Shown: piece by piece, positions 1-11,317 of the stretch
Layout: each line of letters begins with the position of its first letter
How positions within the stretch are numbered: the stretch's first letter is position 1
Assembly (NCBI GenBank): GCA_946894095.1
Contig: OX335647.2
Location: 23,330,001-23,394,000 of the forward strand
From: Incurvaria masculella
Taxonomy: Eukaryota > Arthropoda > Insecta > Lepidoptera > Incurvariidae
Direction of reading: 5' to 3'
DNA: 64,000 nt
Notes under the pieces: generated by a model
The model's database searches: none
Told to the model about the DNA's origin: nothing
The model's input: the letters and a program-made list of their open reading frames with translations, nothing else
Translations under genes and position numbers: made by a program

Positions 1-469
1 AGTATCCAACGTCGCGACAATATTCCGTGGTCGGGACAGGAATTGCCCAAAAAAATAAACTCCATATTCAGCCGTACACACAACAAAAGTATAAGGGAGC
101 AAAACTTCTTTCCCGGAAAGCGCCCTTACTTATTGAATAAAAGTTAGACGGCTAATGTCACTCGTCTCCTCATAGACCCACCACCGACGACGCGACGACA
201 CGCCATCTGGCGACAACTTTACTTTTTCCATTTCGCCCTGCTAACCTCTGCCTAACCTTTTATTAAACGGACTTATTATAAAACCAGGTTTTCGGATTGA
301 GTGAATATGATTGTGTTCGGAACTTGAATATATCATGGTACCTAGCAATATATTATAGAATTTTATAGTGGGACGCCAGGTGGGACGATTACATCAAAAC
401 TGAGTTATTCTATATTCGAAAAAAAAATGTTTTGCCTAGAATCGAACCCGTAGATTTTTAGAAGAAATC
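1..469. other. Left-edge sequence, no gene seen
   Basis: I see no coding region, RNA gene or recognisable repeat in this stretch before the satellite begins. It is moderately AT-rich non-coding DNA. Confidence 0.5.
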
Positions 470-3400
470 GCCTAACCTCGTAGCGCCCTAGCCTCGTAGC
501 GCCCTAGCCTCATCGCGCCCTAGACCTGTAGCGCTCTAGCCTTGTCACGCCCTAGCCTCGTAGCGCCCTAGCCTCGTAGCGCTCTAGCCTCGTAGCGCCC
601 TAGCTGGGTAGCGTACTAGCTTCTTAGCGCCCTAGTCTTGTAGCGCCCTAGCCTCGTAGCACCCTAGCCTCGTAGAGCCCTAGCCTCTTAGCGCCCTAGC
701 CTCTTAGCGCCCTAACCTCGTAGCGCCCTAGCCTCGTAGCGCTCTAGCCTCGTAGCGCCCTAGCCTCGTAGCGCCCTAAGCTCGTAGCGTCCTAGCCTCG
801 TAGCTCTCTAGCCTCGTAGCGACCTGCCTCGTAGCGCCCTAGACTCGTAGCGCCCTAGCCTCATCGCGCCCTAGACCTGTAGCGCTCTAGCCTTGTCCCG
901 CCCTAGCCTCGTAGCGCCCTAGCCTCGTAGCGCTCTAGCCTCGTAGCGCCCTAGCTTGGTAGCGTACTAGCTTCTTAGCGCCCTAGTCTTGTAGCGCCCT
1001 ATCCTCGTAGCACCCTAGCCTAGTAGAGCCCTAGCCTCTTAGCGCCCTAAGTCGTAGCGCCCTAACTTCGTAGCGCCCTAGCCTCGTAGCGCCCTATCCT
1101 CGTAGCGCCCTAGCCTCGTAGCGCCCTAACCTCGTAGCGCCCTAGCCTCGTAGCGCCCTAGCCTCGTAGCGCCCTAACCTCGTATCGCCCTAGCTTGGTA
1201 GCGTACTAGCTTCTTAGCGCCCTAGTCTTGTAGCGCCCTATCCTCGTAGCACCCTAGCCTCGTAGAGCCCTAGCCTCTTAGCGCCCTAAGTCGTAGCGCC
1301 CTAACTTCGTAGCGCCCTAGCCTCGTAGCGCCCTAACCTCGTAGCGCCCTAGCCTCGTAGCGCCCTATCCTCGTAGCGCCCTAGCCTCGTAGCGCCCTAA
1401 CCTCGTAGCGCCCTAGCCTCGTAGCGCCCTAGCCTCGTAGCGCCCTAACCTCGTAGCGCCCTAGCTTGGTAGCGTACTAGCTTCTTAGCGCCCTAGTCTT
1501 GTAGCGCCCTATCCTCGTAGCACCCTAGCCTCGTAGAGCCCTAGCCTCTTAGCGCCCTAAGTCGTAGCGCCCTAACTTCGTAGCGCCCTAGCCTCGTAGC
1601 GCCCTAACCTCGTAGCGCCCTAGCCTCGTAGCGCCCTATCCTCGTAGCGCCCTAGCCTCGCAGCGCCCTAACCTCGTAGCGCCCTAGCCTCGTAGCGCCC
1701 TAGCCTCGTAGCGCCCTAGCCTCGTAGCGCCCTAGCTTGGTAGCGTACTAGCTTCTTAGCGCCCTAGTCTTGTAGCGCCCTAACCTCGTAGCGCCCTAGC
1801 CTCGTAGCGCCCTAGCCTCGTAGCGCCCTAACCTCGTAGCGCCCTAGCTTGGTAGCGTACTAGCTTCTTAGCGCCCTAGTCTTGTAGCGCCCTATCCTCG
1901 TAGCGCCCTAGCCTCGTAGCGCCCTAACCTCGTAGCGCCCTAGCTTGGTAGCGTACTAGCTTCTTAGCGCCCTAGTCTTGTAGCGCCCTAACCTTGTAGC
2001 GCCCTAGCCTCGTAGCGCCCTAACCTCGTAGCGCCCTAGCCTCGTAGCGCCCTAGCCTCGTAGCGCCCTAACCTCGTAGCGCCCTAGCTTGGTAGCGTAC
2101 TAGCTTCTTAGCGCCCTAGTCTTGTAGCGCCCTAGCCTCGTAGCGCCCTATCCTCGTAGCGCCCTAGCCTCGTAGCGCCCTATCCTCGTAGCGCCCTATC
2201 CTCGTAGCGCCCTAGCCTCGTAGCGCCCTAACCTCGTAGCGCCCTAGCCTCGTAGCGCCCTAGCCTCGTAGCGCCCTAACCTCGTAGCGCCCTAGCTTGG
2301 TAGCGTACTAGCTTCTTAGCGCCCTAGTCTTGTAGCGCCCTAACCTCGTAGCGCCCTAGCCTCGTAGCGCCCTAACCTCGTAGCGCCCTAGCCTCGTAGC
2401 GCCCTAACCTCGTAGCGCCCTAGCCTCGTAGCGCCCTAACCTCGTAGCGCCCTAGCCTCGTAGCGCCCTAGCCTCGTAGCGCCCTAACCTCGTATCGCCC
2501 TAGCTTGGTAGCGTACTAGCTTCTTAGCGCCCTAGTCTTGTAGCGCCCTATCCTCGTAGCACCCTAGCCTCGTAGAGCCCTAGCCTCTTAGCGCCCTAAG
2601 TCGTAGCGCCCTAACTTCGTAGCGCCCTAGCCTCGTAGCGCCCTAACCTCGTAGCGCCCTAGCCTCGTAGCGCCCTATCCTCGTAGCGCCCTAGCCTCGT
2701 AGCGCCCTAACCTCGTAGCGCCCTAGCCTCGTAGCGCCCTAGCCTCGTAGCGCCCTAACCTCGTAGCGCCCTAGCTTGGTAGCGTACTAGCTTCTTAGCG
2801 CCCTAGTCTTGTAGCGCCCTATCCTCGTAGCACCCTAGCCTCGTAGAGCCCTAGCCTCTTAGCGCCCTAAGTCGTAGCGCCCTAACTTCGTAGCGCCCTA
2901 GCCTCGTAGCGCCCTAACCTCGTAGCGCCCTAGCCTCGTAGCGCCCTATCCTCGTAGCGCCCTAGCCTCGTAGCGCCCTAACCTCGTAGCGCCCTAGCCT
3001 CGTAGCGCCCTAGCCTCGTAGCGCCCTAGCCTCGTAGCGCCCTAGCTTGGTAGCGTACTAGCTTCTTAGCGCCCTAGTCTTGTAGCGCCCTAACCTCGTA
3101 GCGCCCTAGCCTCGTAGCGCCCTAGCCTCGTAGCGCCCTAACCTCGTAGCGCCCTAGCTTGGTAGCGTACTAGCTTCTTAGCGCCCTAGTCTTGTAGCGC
3201 CCTATCCTCGTAGCGCCCTAGCCTCGTAGCGCCCTAACCTCGTAGCGCCCTAGCTTGGTAGCGTACTAGCTTCTTAGCGCCCTAGTCTTGTAGCGCCCTA
3301 ACCTTGTAGCGCCCTAGCCTCGTAGCGCCCTAACCTCGTAGCGCCCTAGCCTCGTAGCGCCCTAGCCTCGTAGCGCCCTAACCTCGTAGCGCCCTAGCTT

Positions 3401-4862
3401 GGTAGCGTACTAGCTTCTTAGCGCCCTAGTCTTGTAGCGCCCTAGCCTCGTAGCGCCCTATCCTCGTAGCGCCCTAGCCTCGTAGCGCCCTATCCTCGTA
3501 GCGCCCTATCCTCGTAGCGCCCTAGCCTCGTAGCGCCCTAACCTCGTAGCGCCCTAGCCTCGTAGCGCCCTAGCCTCGTAGCGCCCTAACCTCGTAGCGC
3601 CCTAGCTTGGTAGCGTACTAGCTTCTTAGCGCCCTAGTCTTGTAGCGCCCTAACCTCGTAGCGCCCTAGCCTCGTAGCGCCCTAACCTCGTAGCGCCCTA
3701 GCCTCGTAGCGCCCTAGCCTCGTAGCGCCCTAACCTCGTAGCGCCCTAGCTTGGTAGCGTACTAGCTTCTTAGCGCCCTAGTCTTGTAGCGCCCTAACCT
3801 CGTAGCGCCCTAGCCTCGTAGCGCCCTAACCTCGTAGCGCCCTAGCCTCGTAGCGCCCTAGCCTCGTAGCGCCCTAGCCTCGTAGCGCCCTAGCCTCGTA
3901 GCGCCCTAGCCTCGTAGCGCCCTAGCCTCGTAGCGCCCTAACCTCGTAGCGCCCTAACCTCGTAGCGCCCTAGCTTGGTAGCGTACTAGCTTCTTAGCGC
4001 CCTAGTCTTGTAGCGCCCTATCCTCGTAGCGCCCTAGCCTCGTAGCGCTCTAGCCTCGTAGCGCCCTAGCTTGGTAGCGTACTAGCTTCTTAGCGCCCTA
4101 GTCTTGTAGCGCCCTATCCTCGTAGCACCCTAGCCTCGTAGAGCCCTAGCCTCTTAGCGCCCTAAGTCGTAGCGCCCTAACTTCGTAGCGCCCTAGCCTC
4201 GTAGCGCCCTAACCTCGTAGCGCCCTAGCCTCGTAGCGCCCTATCCTCGTAGCACCCTAGCCTCGTAGCGCCCTAACCTCGTAGCGCCCTAGCCTCGTAG
4301 CGCTCTAGCCTCGTAGCGCCCTAGCCTCGTAGCGCTCTAGCCTCGTAGCGCCCTAGCTTGGTAGCGTACTAGCTTCTTAGCGCCCTAGTCTTGTAGCGCC
4401 CTATCCTCGTAGCACCCTAGCCTCGTAGAGCCCTAGCCTCTTAGCGCCCTAAGTCGTAGCGCCCTAACTTCGTAGCGCCCTAGCCTCGTAGCGCCCTAAC
4501 CTCGTAGCGCCCTAGCCTCGTAGCGCCCTATCCTCGTAGCACCCTAGCCTCGTAGCGCCCTAACCTCGTAGCGCCCTAGCCTCGTAGCGCCCTAGCCTCG
4601 TAGCGCCCTAGCCTCGTAGCGCCCTAACCTCGTAGCGCCCTAGCCTCGTAGCGCCCTAACCTCGTAGCGCCCTAGCCTCGTAGCGCCCTAGCCTCGTAGC
4701 GCCCTAGCCTCGTAGCGCCCTATCCTCGTAGCGCCCTAGCCTCGTAGCGCCCTAACCTCGTAGCGCCCTAGCCTCGTAGCGCCCTAGCCTCGTAGCGCCC
4801 TAGCCTCGTAGCGCCCTAACCTCGTAGCGCCCTATCCTCGTAGCGCCCTAACCTCGTAGCGT
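470..4862. repeat. 16-bp satellite array with higher-order structure
   Basis: About 275 tandem copies of a 16-bp unit, consensus GCCTCGTAGCGCCCTA, with point variants (CCTAACC, CCTATCC, GTAGCACC, GTAGAGCC). A three-unit marker carrying TTGGTAGCGTACTAG then TTCTTAGC recurs about 20 times. Marker spacings are 271, 271, 112, 96, 144 and 208 bp between positions 1195 and 2297, and exactly the same series recurs between 2505 and 3607. So the array holds a roughly 1310-bp duplication on top of a 271-bp higher-order repeat. All spacings are multiples of 16 except 271, which contains one 15-nt unit (AAGTCGTAGCGCCCT). Stop codons interrupt the array and it encodes nothing. It lies in or beyond the long first intron of the adenosine receptor gene if that gene's other exons are to the left. 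Confidence 0.95.
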
Positions 4863-5331
4863 CGTACTACGGGCGATAAGTGTTGTCTTTTTCCCTGTCA
4901 TTTGACATTTGTTTACTACAAAATACTGATATTTATTTTAAAATAAGAACATACGGCATTGAATCAAGCTTTCCCTGAATAAATTTTATAAAAATATGAC
5001 AATATTTAGTGACCATTTATTATGAACACAGTAGCACCATAACGCTAAATTACTTGAGGGACAAGCAATTGGATGAAATTTTGAAGAAGTCGGGGAAAAA
5101 TATAAACAATATCTCCTATTCAACTGTTCCATATCTACCTATTTATAGATCCATACATAAAACTCTTATCTGGGAATTTCGTCGAAACCGTTGAGCCATT
5201 TTTTGCGAATGCTCATACGATCGAGAATCGGTCATGCGGAAGGGGTAGCCGACGGCATTGAATGTAGTGCGGTGTGCCCGGGCGGGACTCGGGGGGTGGC
5301 CAGTCGTGCGCGGGGAGGCGAAGGATTACGA
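4863..5331. other. Non-coding stretch after the satellite
   Basis: AT-rich sequence followed by a GC-rich patch near 5270-5340. The short ORF at 5009-5194 has no recognisable domain and no splice or promoter context that would support it. Confidence 0.4.
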
Positions 5332-5571
5332 ACAGGGGGGCCATTCAGGTAAGAGTGAGTTCGAGTTCGGGAGTGAGTTAACCTAAAAATAGCTGGGATA
5401 TATATCATTTTTTAAATAACGGAACCGTTATTTACACTTCCAACGTCTTTACGGGACAGACCAGATTTTCACCTAACTGTAATGATGTTCAAGAAGTGTG
5501 GAAACATTGACTATTTAAAAAAAATAGTTGATATTTAGTTATGAATTCGAACTCACTCTTGCCCTGAATGG
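5332..5571 (-). repeat. CAGGGGG-ended TIR MITE, copy 1
   Basis: A roughly 240-bp element bounded by inverted ends CAGGGGGGCCATTCAGG and CCTGAATGGACCCCCAG, each followed inwards by AAGAGTGAGTTCGA-like sequence. The same family is present at 10049-10291 in the opposite orientation and, damaged, at 10866-11085. It has no coding capacity. The CAG-type ends recall hAT elements, but no clear target-site duplication was found, so the superfamily is open. Confidence 0.8.
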
Positions 5572-6198
5572 ACCCCCAGTCCGGATTTGGTCGGACAAAT
5601 CTTAGATGAAAAAGGAAGGACAAATCCGGACACGTCCGGTTTGATGCCCTTCCGTCTGAACTTTTAATTTGTTCGGATTTTCGACTAGAGGATAAGTCAC
5701 ATTATGTATATTTTTTTATTTATTTACAAAAAATATATAAAACAGGTCTGAAGTTAAAATTCCTGACATCTGTTGTTATTTTGACTTTTTATTTTTATCA
5801 TGCAGTGTTTCTTGCTGGTTTGTTCGTATTTTGTAAACGTTCGTTTTTTTATTTTAATGGTGTTACATGTATATACATGTATCAAATCAAATACAAATCA
5901 AATTCATTTATTTGCAAATAGTTACAACAGAATATAGATTTCTAATTCCTGGTCTCTACTTACATCGGCAAAATTTACTGTATTATTAAATTATTACATT
6001 ATATTATATTATTACATTATATTAAACTATTATCTTAAACTAATTACATTGTTCAAAACTCTCATTGATATTTATTGTTATGTGTTACATAATGGTGTAC
6101 ATTTCGTTTTTATGCCACATGGTCAAACAGTCAACCGTCACTAATACGAAGATGTTTTCAAACAATTGCGTGAAAAAAATTGCAAAAAGCCATTATCA
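5572..6198. other. AT-rich non-coding stretch
   Basis: Contains short TTACATTATATTA-type simple repeats near 5975-6040 and a stretch of repeated TCAAAT near 5880. No gene is seen. Confidence 0.4.
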
Positions 6199-6418
6199 CC
6201 ACATTCCCGAAGGAATTAGGTGCCATGCCAGGACCTTCCCTTTATAAGTACGGCTACACGGGGATAGAAAACACGGAAAATGTTTCATTTCCGCTTCAAG
6301 AATAGTTTCATCCAATGCGGTGGTACCAACCCGGGCGGGCTTCACCCTACCACCTAGTAGGAGAAGGGGACAGGCAGTTTTACATGGGTTCCGAACCATG
6401 GAACAGCTCGCATTCGTT
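6199..6418 (-). repeat. tRNA-derived SINE family A, 5'-truncated minus copy
   Basis: Matches the middle of the roughly 400-bp SINE described at 8461-8873 in reverse orientation, from the CCCGAAGGAA segment to the GAACCATGG and GCTCGCATTCG segment. Both the tRNA-like head and the poly-A tail are missing. Confidence 0.75.
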
Positions 6419-8460
6419 ATAAATTCAACCCCTTTCTAAAGAGAATGTAATAAGTGAAAGATTAAAATCGAAGTGACCATGGTCAAAATCAGCCCCTCGC
6501 TCCCGGTCCCCTCGTGCTCGAAACAAATTTCATATAGTTACCGATCTGTTGGGGCCACGCCATTATATGGTATGTACCATAGTATCGTCAGTACATATAT
6601 TAGTTTAACTAGAGTAAGCTTCGCGAGGTACATGAGTTATTTACATGAAAATTAATGCCGCACCTCAGCTGAGCCTCGACTAAGACGTTCATTGGATCAT
6701 CATGTCAGAATCTAACAGCGGAGTATTAATGTAAAAATTGTCTTATAATTATGTTCGGAACAGTTATATACTTGTCCTATGACATTTAATCACAACGGAG
6801 GGTTTTAACGGAGAGTTTTAGGTATCCTCGCGAATATAAAGTATATGTTGAGAGACGGAGGCAGAGGATGGAGTGATTGCAATGGCTGACGTGAGGAACC
6901 GTAAGGCTTCCGTGCGACTACCCTGAAAGCTCGACGCTTCTGTATGACGTAGTCGGGGGCGTGGCTCTGCATCCCTTGCGACTGGAACTAGGGTTGCCAG
7001 ATGGTCGGGGTTGTTCCGATATTTTATATGAATTCCAGAGTCCCTACACCTCTCTCCTCCGTGATCCCGACAAATACAAAATGCCCCGATAACCGTTAAA
7101 CAGAAACTCAATGTCAATATGAAGAAATCAAAATATAATAACCTTACCCCTTATGTTGTAGGAGGTATCGCGCTTGAAAGTTTTTCAAATCAGTTTCAGG
7201 CTTGAATTTTAATGGCAACGACCAACTTGTATTAGTCTAATCATAAAACGGTTCCATGCCAAGTATTTCCGATAACTTTGTTTGCATAAAAGTGCGTATC
7301 AAAAAAACTAAAAATATAAAACGATAGCTTGTCGGATACGGTTGCTTAGGGTCATATGCTACATAAATGATAATCATGTGATTCGATTTAAGCATGCGTC
7401 CCGACAGTAATCGCAAAATTCCAACTTTCTTATTTTATTCTCAGATATTTTAGTATTACTATCGTACAACCCAACTTCGTTTGGTGTCTATTTTTGATCT
7501 GCTTGCTCCTTGTATGCCTGATTTATGATTTATGATGTTTGTTAAAATTATTTTTCTTTTAGTTTTAAATTGTCGCATGTTTTAATCTTAAGTTAATGCT
7601 TACTTCACTTATTCACCTACCTAAATTATGTTGTTAAATCTAATGGGTGGCCAGGAAGAGATTGCCTCAAGGCAATATGGTGGCCCATTAGATGAAACTA
7701 ACACTTGTTCAATTATATTAAGTGTACTCTAAGAATGTATGTATAAGTTTCATCTAATAAACAGTTTATCATTATAACATGGAGCCCTACGCCGCCGATA
7801 TCCGTGTTCAGTACTGAATATGGAGGAATTCTAATCTTCAAAAGCTAAAAATATCTTGACGGAGGACGAATCGGATAATCCCAAAAATGGGGCGTACCCT
7901 ATTGTGTGGCCTCAACGCGATTTCCTTGATTTTCCTTCGAAGTTTCCACAAAAAATAATAGAACGAGATTCGCTCGAGGAGATAGAATTGTCAACGAAAG
8001 GCGGGATGGCTCCCCAAAATCGCCCGCCTGTCATATTGTCACGATCTTTGTCCAATCATCCCGGCCTATCCAGACGTGCCAGTGCACCGTCGTCAAAAGT
8101 AGCCCCAATGTGTGTTTCGGCCGCATGCAAGTCATAATGGCTTAGGGAGAGAGCCAGAGAGTGATAAAGTCAATAGGGAGGGAATATTAGGTGCGTATTA
8201 AACCTTTAGATATCAAATTAGGAGCACGTTGACATTGCGGTGGTTGGAATTTTCCTTTTATGGCGGAAACTATTGCAGCAAAATGTCAGTTTTAGGATCA
8301 GATACCTTCCATCTTTATTCAATCTCATCTGGATGAATATTTCGTTTCTTGCCTAAGTTCGTAACTTACGTTTGTTTTATAGGTCCCGAATTTGCATTAA
8401 TTGTGAAGGATTTTTGTATTTCTTCGAGATTGTTTTTGTTTTTATTGTTTATTCATCATA
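6419..8460. other. Non-coding stretch with one doubtful ORF
   Basis: No gene can be supported over these 2 kb. Near 7645-7695 there is a hairpin-forming segment (TAATGGGTGGCC paired with GGTGGCCCATTA) followed by an AATAAA, the kind of structure seen at the 3' end of some insect retrotransposons. At 7856-8137 a 93-codon open frame is rich in Ser and Pro but begins at a non-ATG codon and resembles nothing I know. Confidence 0.4.
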
Positions 8461-8873
8461 AGCGGCTCGTAGCCTAGTGGCGCGGGGACTGGCATAGCGT
8501 ACCAGAGACCTGGGTTCAATACCGACATGCACCACTGTCTTTCTCTTTTCCGAGTTCGATAAGTGCATTTCGTTACGAATGCGAGCTGCTCCATGGTTCG
8601 GAATCCATGTAAAACTGTAGGTCCTCTTCCCTACTAGGTGGTAGGGTTTATGCCCGCCCGGGTTGGTACCATCGCATTGGATGAAAAGATGGTCGAAGCG
8701 GCAATGAAAAATTGTCCGTGTTTTCCATCCAGTTTAATGTAGTCGTGCTCATAAAGGGAAGGTCCTGGCATGGCACCAAATTCCTTCGGGAATGAGGTGT
8801 ATTGGGCTAATATCATAACGGTAGTTGTGTGGTATTAGCCATCCATGTCAGGTCGCATAAAAAAAAATCCAAA
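8461..8873 (+). repeat. tRNA-derived SINE family A, full-length
   Basis: A roughly 410-bp element starting with a tRNA-like head: an A-box-like TAGCCTAGTGGCGC and a B-box-like GGGTTCAATACC about 35 bp later. The body contains GAACCATGG-type and GGTGGTAGGG segments and it ends in an A tract after CAGGTCGCATAA. Full copies are also at 18326-18732 (plus) and 24062-24453 (minus); fragments lie at 6199-6418, 48888-49010, 44190-44262, 37858-38095 and about 40750-40810. RNA polymerase III would transcribe it from the internal promoter. The two boxes are seen; the SINE label follows from them plus the poly-A tail and copy number. Confidence 0.85.
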
Positions 8874-9330
8874 GACAGACAGTAAACTGCCCTCGGATTT
8901 GGCATATTTTATCATTATTATTAGCTAGTTCAGCAATCCCAGCGGAGAAGATCTGGCAAAAAACTCCGCTGGATATTTTTTTAACGTTTACTCAGTTTAA
9001 GATTACAATAAATAGTATTTGCCACTGCTTACAACCACAGGCACAAACACTAAATCAATATGAATTGACGAAAATTAACAATTCATGTCGTATTCAATAG
9101 TGCATGACAAATATCAGTTTATTTGTTGCCAATTGGAGCAAACCATTCCCCACAAACAGCACCCGTTTACGAAAATCATAGCCATCGCCACTCTCAACCA
9201 TATTTTAGGGAAAGATGAGACCCGAACTTAGCGTCACCGCAAGCAAGAAGCTTAAAGCAATGCACTACTCCATTTGCGACGGGAAGTGAACCGACTTGCT
9301 TTAATACTTTCTTGTTCAGTCTTCAATAAT
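8874..9330. other. Non-coding stretch, nothing recognised
   Basis: No gene, RNA gene or repeat family recognised. Confidence 0.4.
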
Positions 9331-9666
9331 CAGAGTGGTCAGTCTGAGTTCTCACCTAAATTGGCGTTTACGTAACTTTGAACTTCTGTAAAAACGTCAA
9401 ACTCCATACAAGTTTATACTAGATATTCTGTGGTTTTACTTCTTCAAGCTGTCAAAGTCAAACTCGGACTTCCGATTTGTATGAAAAAGCGGAGTCGGCG
9501 TGGAACGGCAACGTCGACGTATTAACAGCGACGGTCAGTAGGCTGTCAAATCAAACTCGGACTCGCAAATGCGCGTGCTCTTAAATTTCTCCATACATTT
9601 GAAAACGCCAGTCGATCGGTTTGGCGTAAACGCCAATTTAGGTGACAACTGGGACTTCGGGCTCTG
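9331..9666 (+). repeat. CAGAG-ended TIR MITE, copy 1
   Basis: A 336-bp element with inverted ends: the left CAGAG end runs into TCACCTAAATTGGCGTTTACG and the right end mirrors it (CGTAAACGCCAATTTAGGTGA then GGGCTCTG). The interior carries the segments CAAACTCCATACAAG and TATTCTGTGGTTTTACTTC. Related copies are at 28505-28745 and 49145-49523. It is non-coding. The CAGAG start would suit a hAT-type MITE, but the flanks show no exact 8-bp duplication. Confidence 0.8.
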
Positions 9667-10048
9667 TTAACTCATTTGTCATGTGAAAATGTCAGGCCCC
9701 ACACTACGCGTTTCCGACTAGTATTCGTCGATTGACGGATTTCGTATGCAAACATTCTGTTAACCCCCAAAAGAACAAAACTGGTAGGTAATTTAAAAAC
9801 AATTTAGTTTTCATAAAACCCGCTAGTTGAACGTTTTATGCGAGGCAAGCAAGGAATCTTCTTGTAATATGATGCGCACACTTCCTGGCAATGTACACAT
9901 ACTGAATTAACGTATGTTGACTTGCTTGGGAACCAGGCTGACACTAATTGCCCTTACCCTTTTAGCCTGGTTTACCTGAGCGTCCGCCTTACCTACAGAA
10001 TCAGAGTCAACACACATTGGATGTACGATATTAACCACGACCAAGAAC
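9667..10048. other. Non-coding stretch between MITEs
   Basis: No gene or repeat family recognised. Confidence 0.4.
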
Positions 10049-10291
10049 AGGGGGACCATTCAGGGCAAGAGTGAGTTCGAATTCGTCACTGAATATCAAC
10101 TCACTTTTTTAAAAGTCAATGTTTCCACTCTTCTTGAACATCATTACAGTTAGGTAAAAATCTGGTCCGTCACGTAAATACGTTGGAAGTATAAATAACG
10201 GTTCCGTAATTTAAATAATAATATATTTCCCAGCTATTTTTAGGTTAACTCACTCCCGAACTCGAACTCACTCTTACCTGAATGGACCCCC
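10049..10291 (+). repeat. CAGGGGG-ended TIR MITE, copy 2
   Basis: A 243-bp copy of the family at 5332-5571, in the opposite orientation. The ends are CAGGGGGACCATTCAGG and CCTGAATGGACCCCCTG. It includes the shared interior segments AACTGTAATG (as its complement) and AGCTATTTTTAGGTTAACTC. Confidence 0.85.
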
Positions 10292-10865
10292 TGGGCAAGA
10301 CCAAGACAAATTGACAGGGTATCTTCAAATTACTGTAAACGCTGCAGGGGTGTTCTCAGTTAGTGAAGACTTCGGGGAATTTTAAAATTTTTAGGTTGGA
10401 AAATATTGGTTAACGTTGAAAAAAAATGGTTAACATTGGAAAAAGTTGTCTTTTTTAACGTTTATTAACTTCAGGAAACTTAACAGCCGTACATGCTTTA
10501 ATTATAACAAAATACTTAAAATCAGAAATTACTACCAAACCGATAATAACCGTCATTAAAAAAATACTGGAAAATTGAGATATTTACTTATATACATTAT
10601 ATACTTGCAAATAAAAACATACGGACATAGAATCAAGCTTTCTTGAGAGATTTAAACATTATGATTAAAATCTAATAACGTTTAGGTGGAAAAACGTGAG
10701 GGGCCGGAAGACGATTTCGCTAGTTTGTTCGCAGTCGGCGAGCAAAATGTGTGCCTTGGCCAATGGACGAAGAGAGGATTTCTTTAAATTTTCAAATCTC
10801 AGAGCCCCATCGACTTCACGTCAGTCCCGCTATCACTGCTAGCAACGCTCACTGCTGACATAGTG
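10292..10865. other. Non-coding stretch, nothing recognised
   Basis: AT-rich. No gene seen. Confidence 0.4.
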
Positions 10866-11085
10866 TGAGTGAGTTCGAGTTCGGTTAACCTAAAAATAGC
10901 TGGGAAATATATTATTATTTAAGTAACGGAACCGTTATTTATACTTTCAACGTATTTACGGGACAGACCAGATTTTTACCTAACTGTAATGATTTTCTAG
11001 AAGTGTGGAAACATTAACTATTTAAAAAAGTGAGTTGATATTTAGTGACGAATTCGAACTCACTGTTTCCCTGAATTTTCCCCCA
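10866..11085 (-). repeat. CAGGGGG-ended TIR MITE, damaged copy 3
   Basis: A copy of the 5332-5571 family that has lost its outer left end. It begins at GAGTGAGTTCGAGTTCGG and runs to CCCTGAATTTTCCCCCAG, where the family normally has CCCTGAATGGACCCCCAG. The two-base change GGA to TTT turns the terminus into a pyrimidine tract plus AG, which is directly followed by the open frame at 11086. Confidence 0.75.
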
Positions 11086-11317
11086 GACATTGTCCACCTC
11101 TGCATTCTGCATCTACTGCAGTCCCTACGACTCCGGACTCATAGTCAGAGAAGTTTTCAACGCAGGAGACCACAAGCGTCAACCTCTGGCCTACAGTCAC
11201 AGAATATGCTACAGTCTACATAAAACAAACGAAATATTGTGCGCAGTTTGTAAACGTTGGTACCAAGTGGTTGATTACACCGAGTCCACTTCAATGTATT
11301 CATTACGAATTTTATAA
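11086..11317 (+). CDS. Possible terminal exon with CxxC motifs, unidentified
   Basis: A 75-codon open frame that begins directly after a splice-acceptor-like pyrimidine tract and AG at 11084-11085 and ends in a stop just upstream of AATAAA at about 11316-11322. In the frame without a start codon it encodes a Cys/His-rich peptide with CIYC about 7 residues in and later CYSLH and CAVCKRW, a spacing that could bind zinc. I do not recognise a family. There is no ATG at its start, so it could only be the last coding exon of a spliced plus-strand gene whose other exons I cannot find. It may equally be chance open sequence. Confidence 0.3.

Noticed and set aside
470..4862. Regular short repeats that could suggest a CRISPR array
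   Set aside because: There are no unique spacers: the whole array is contiguous 16-bp units with point variants, in an animal genome.
7856..8137. 93-codon Ser/Pro-rich ORF
   Set aside because: It starts at a non-ATG codon and has no homology I recognise, no promoter and no splice support.
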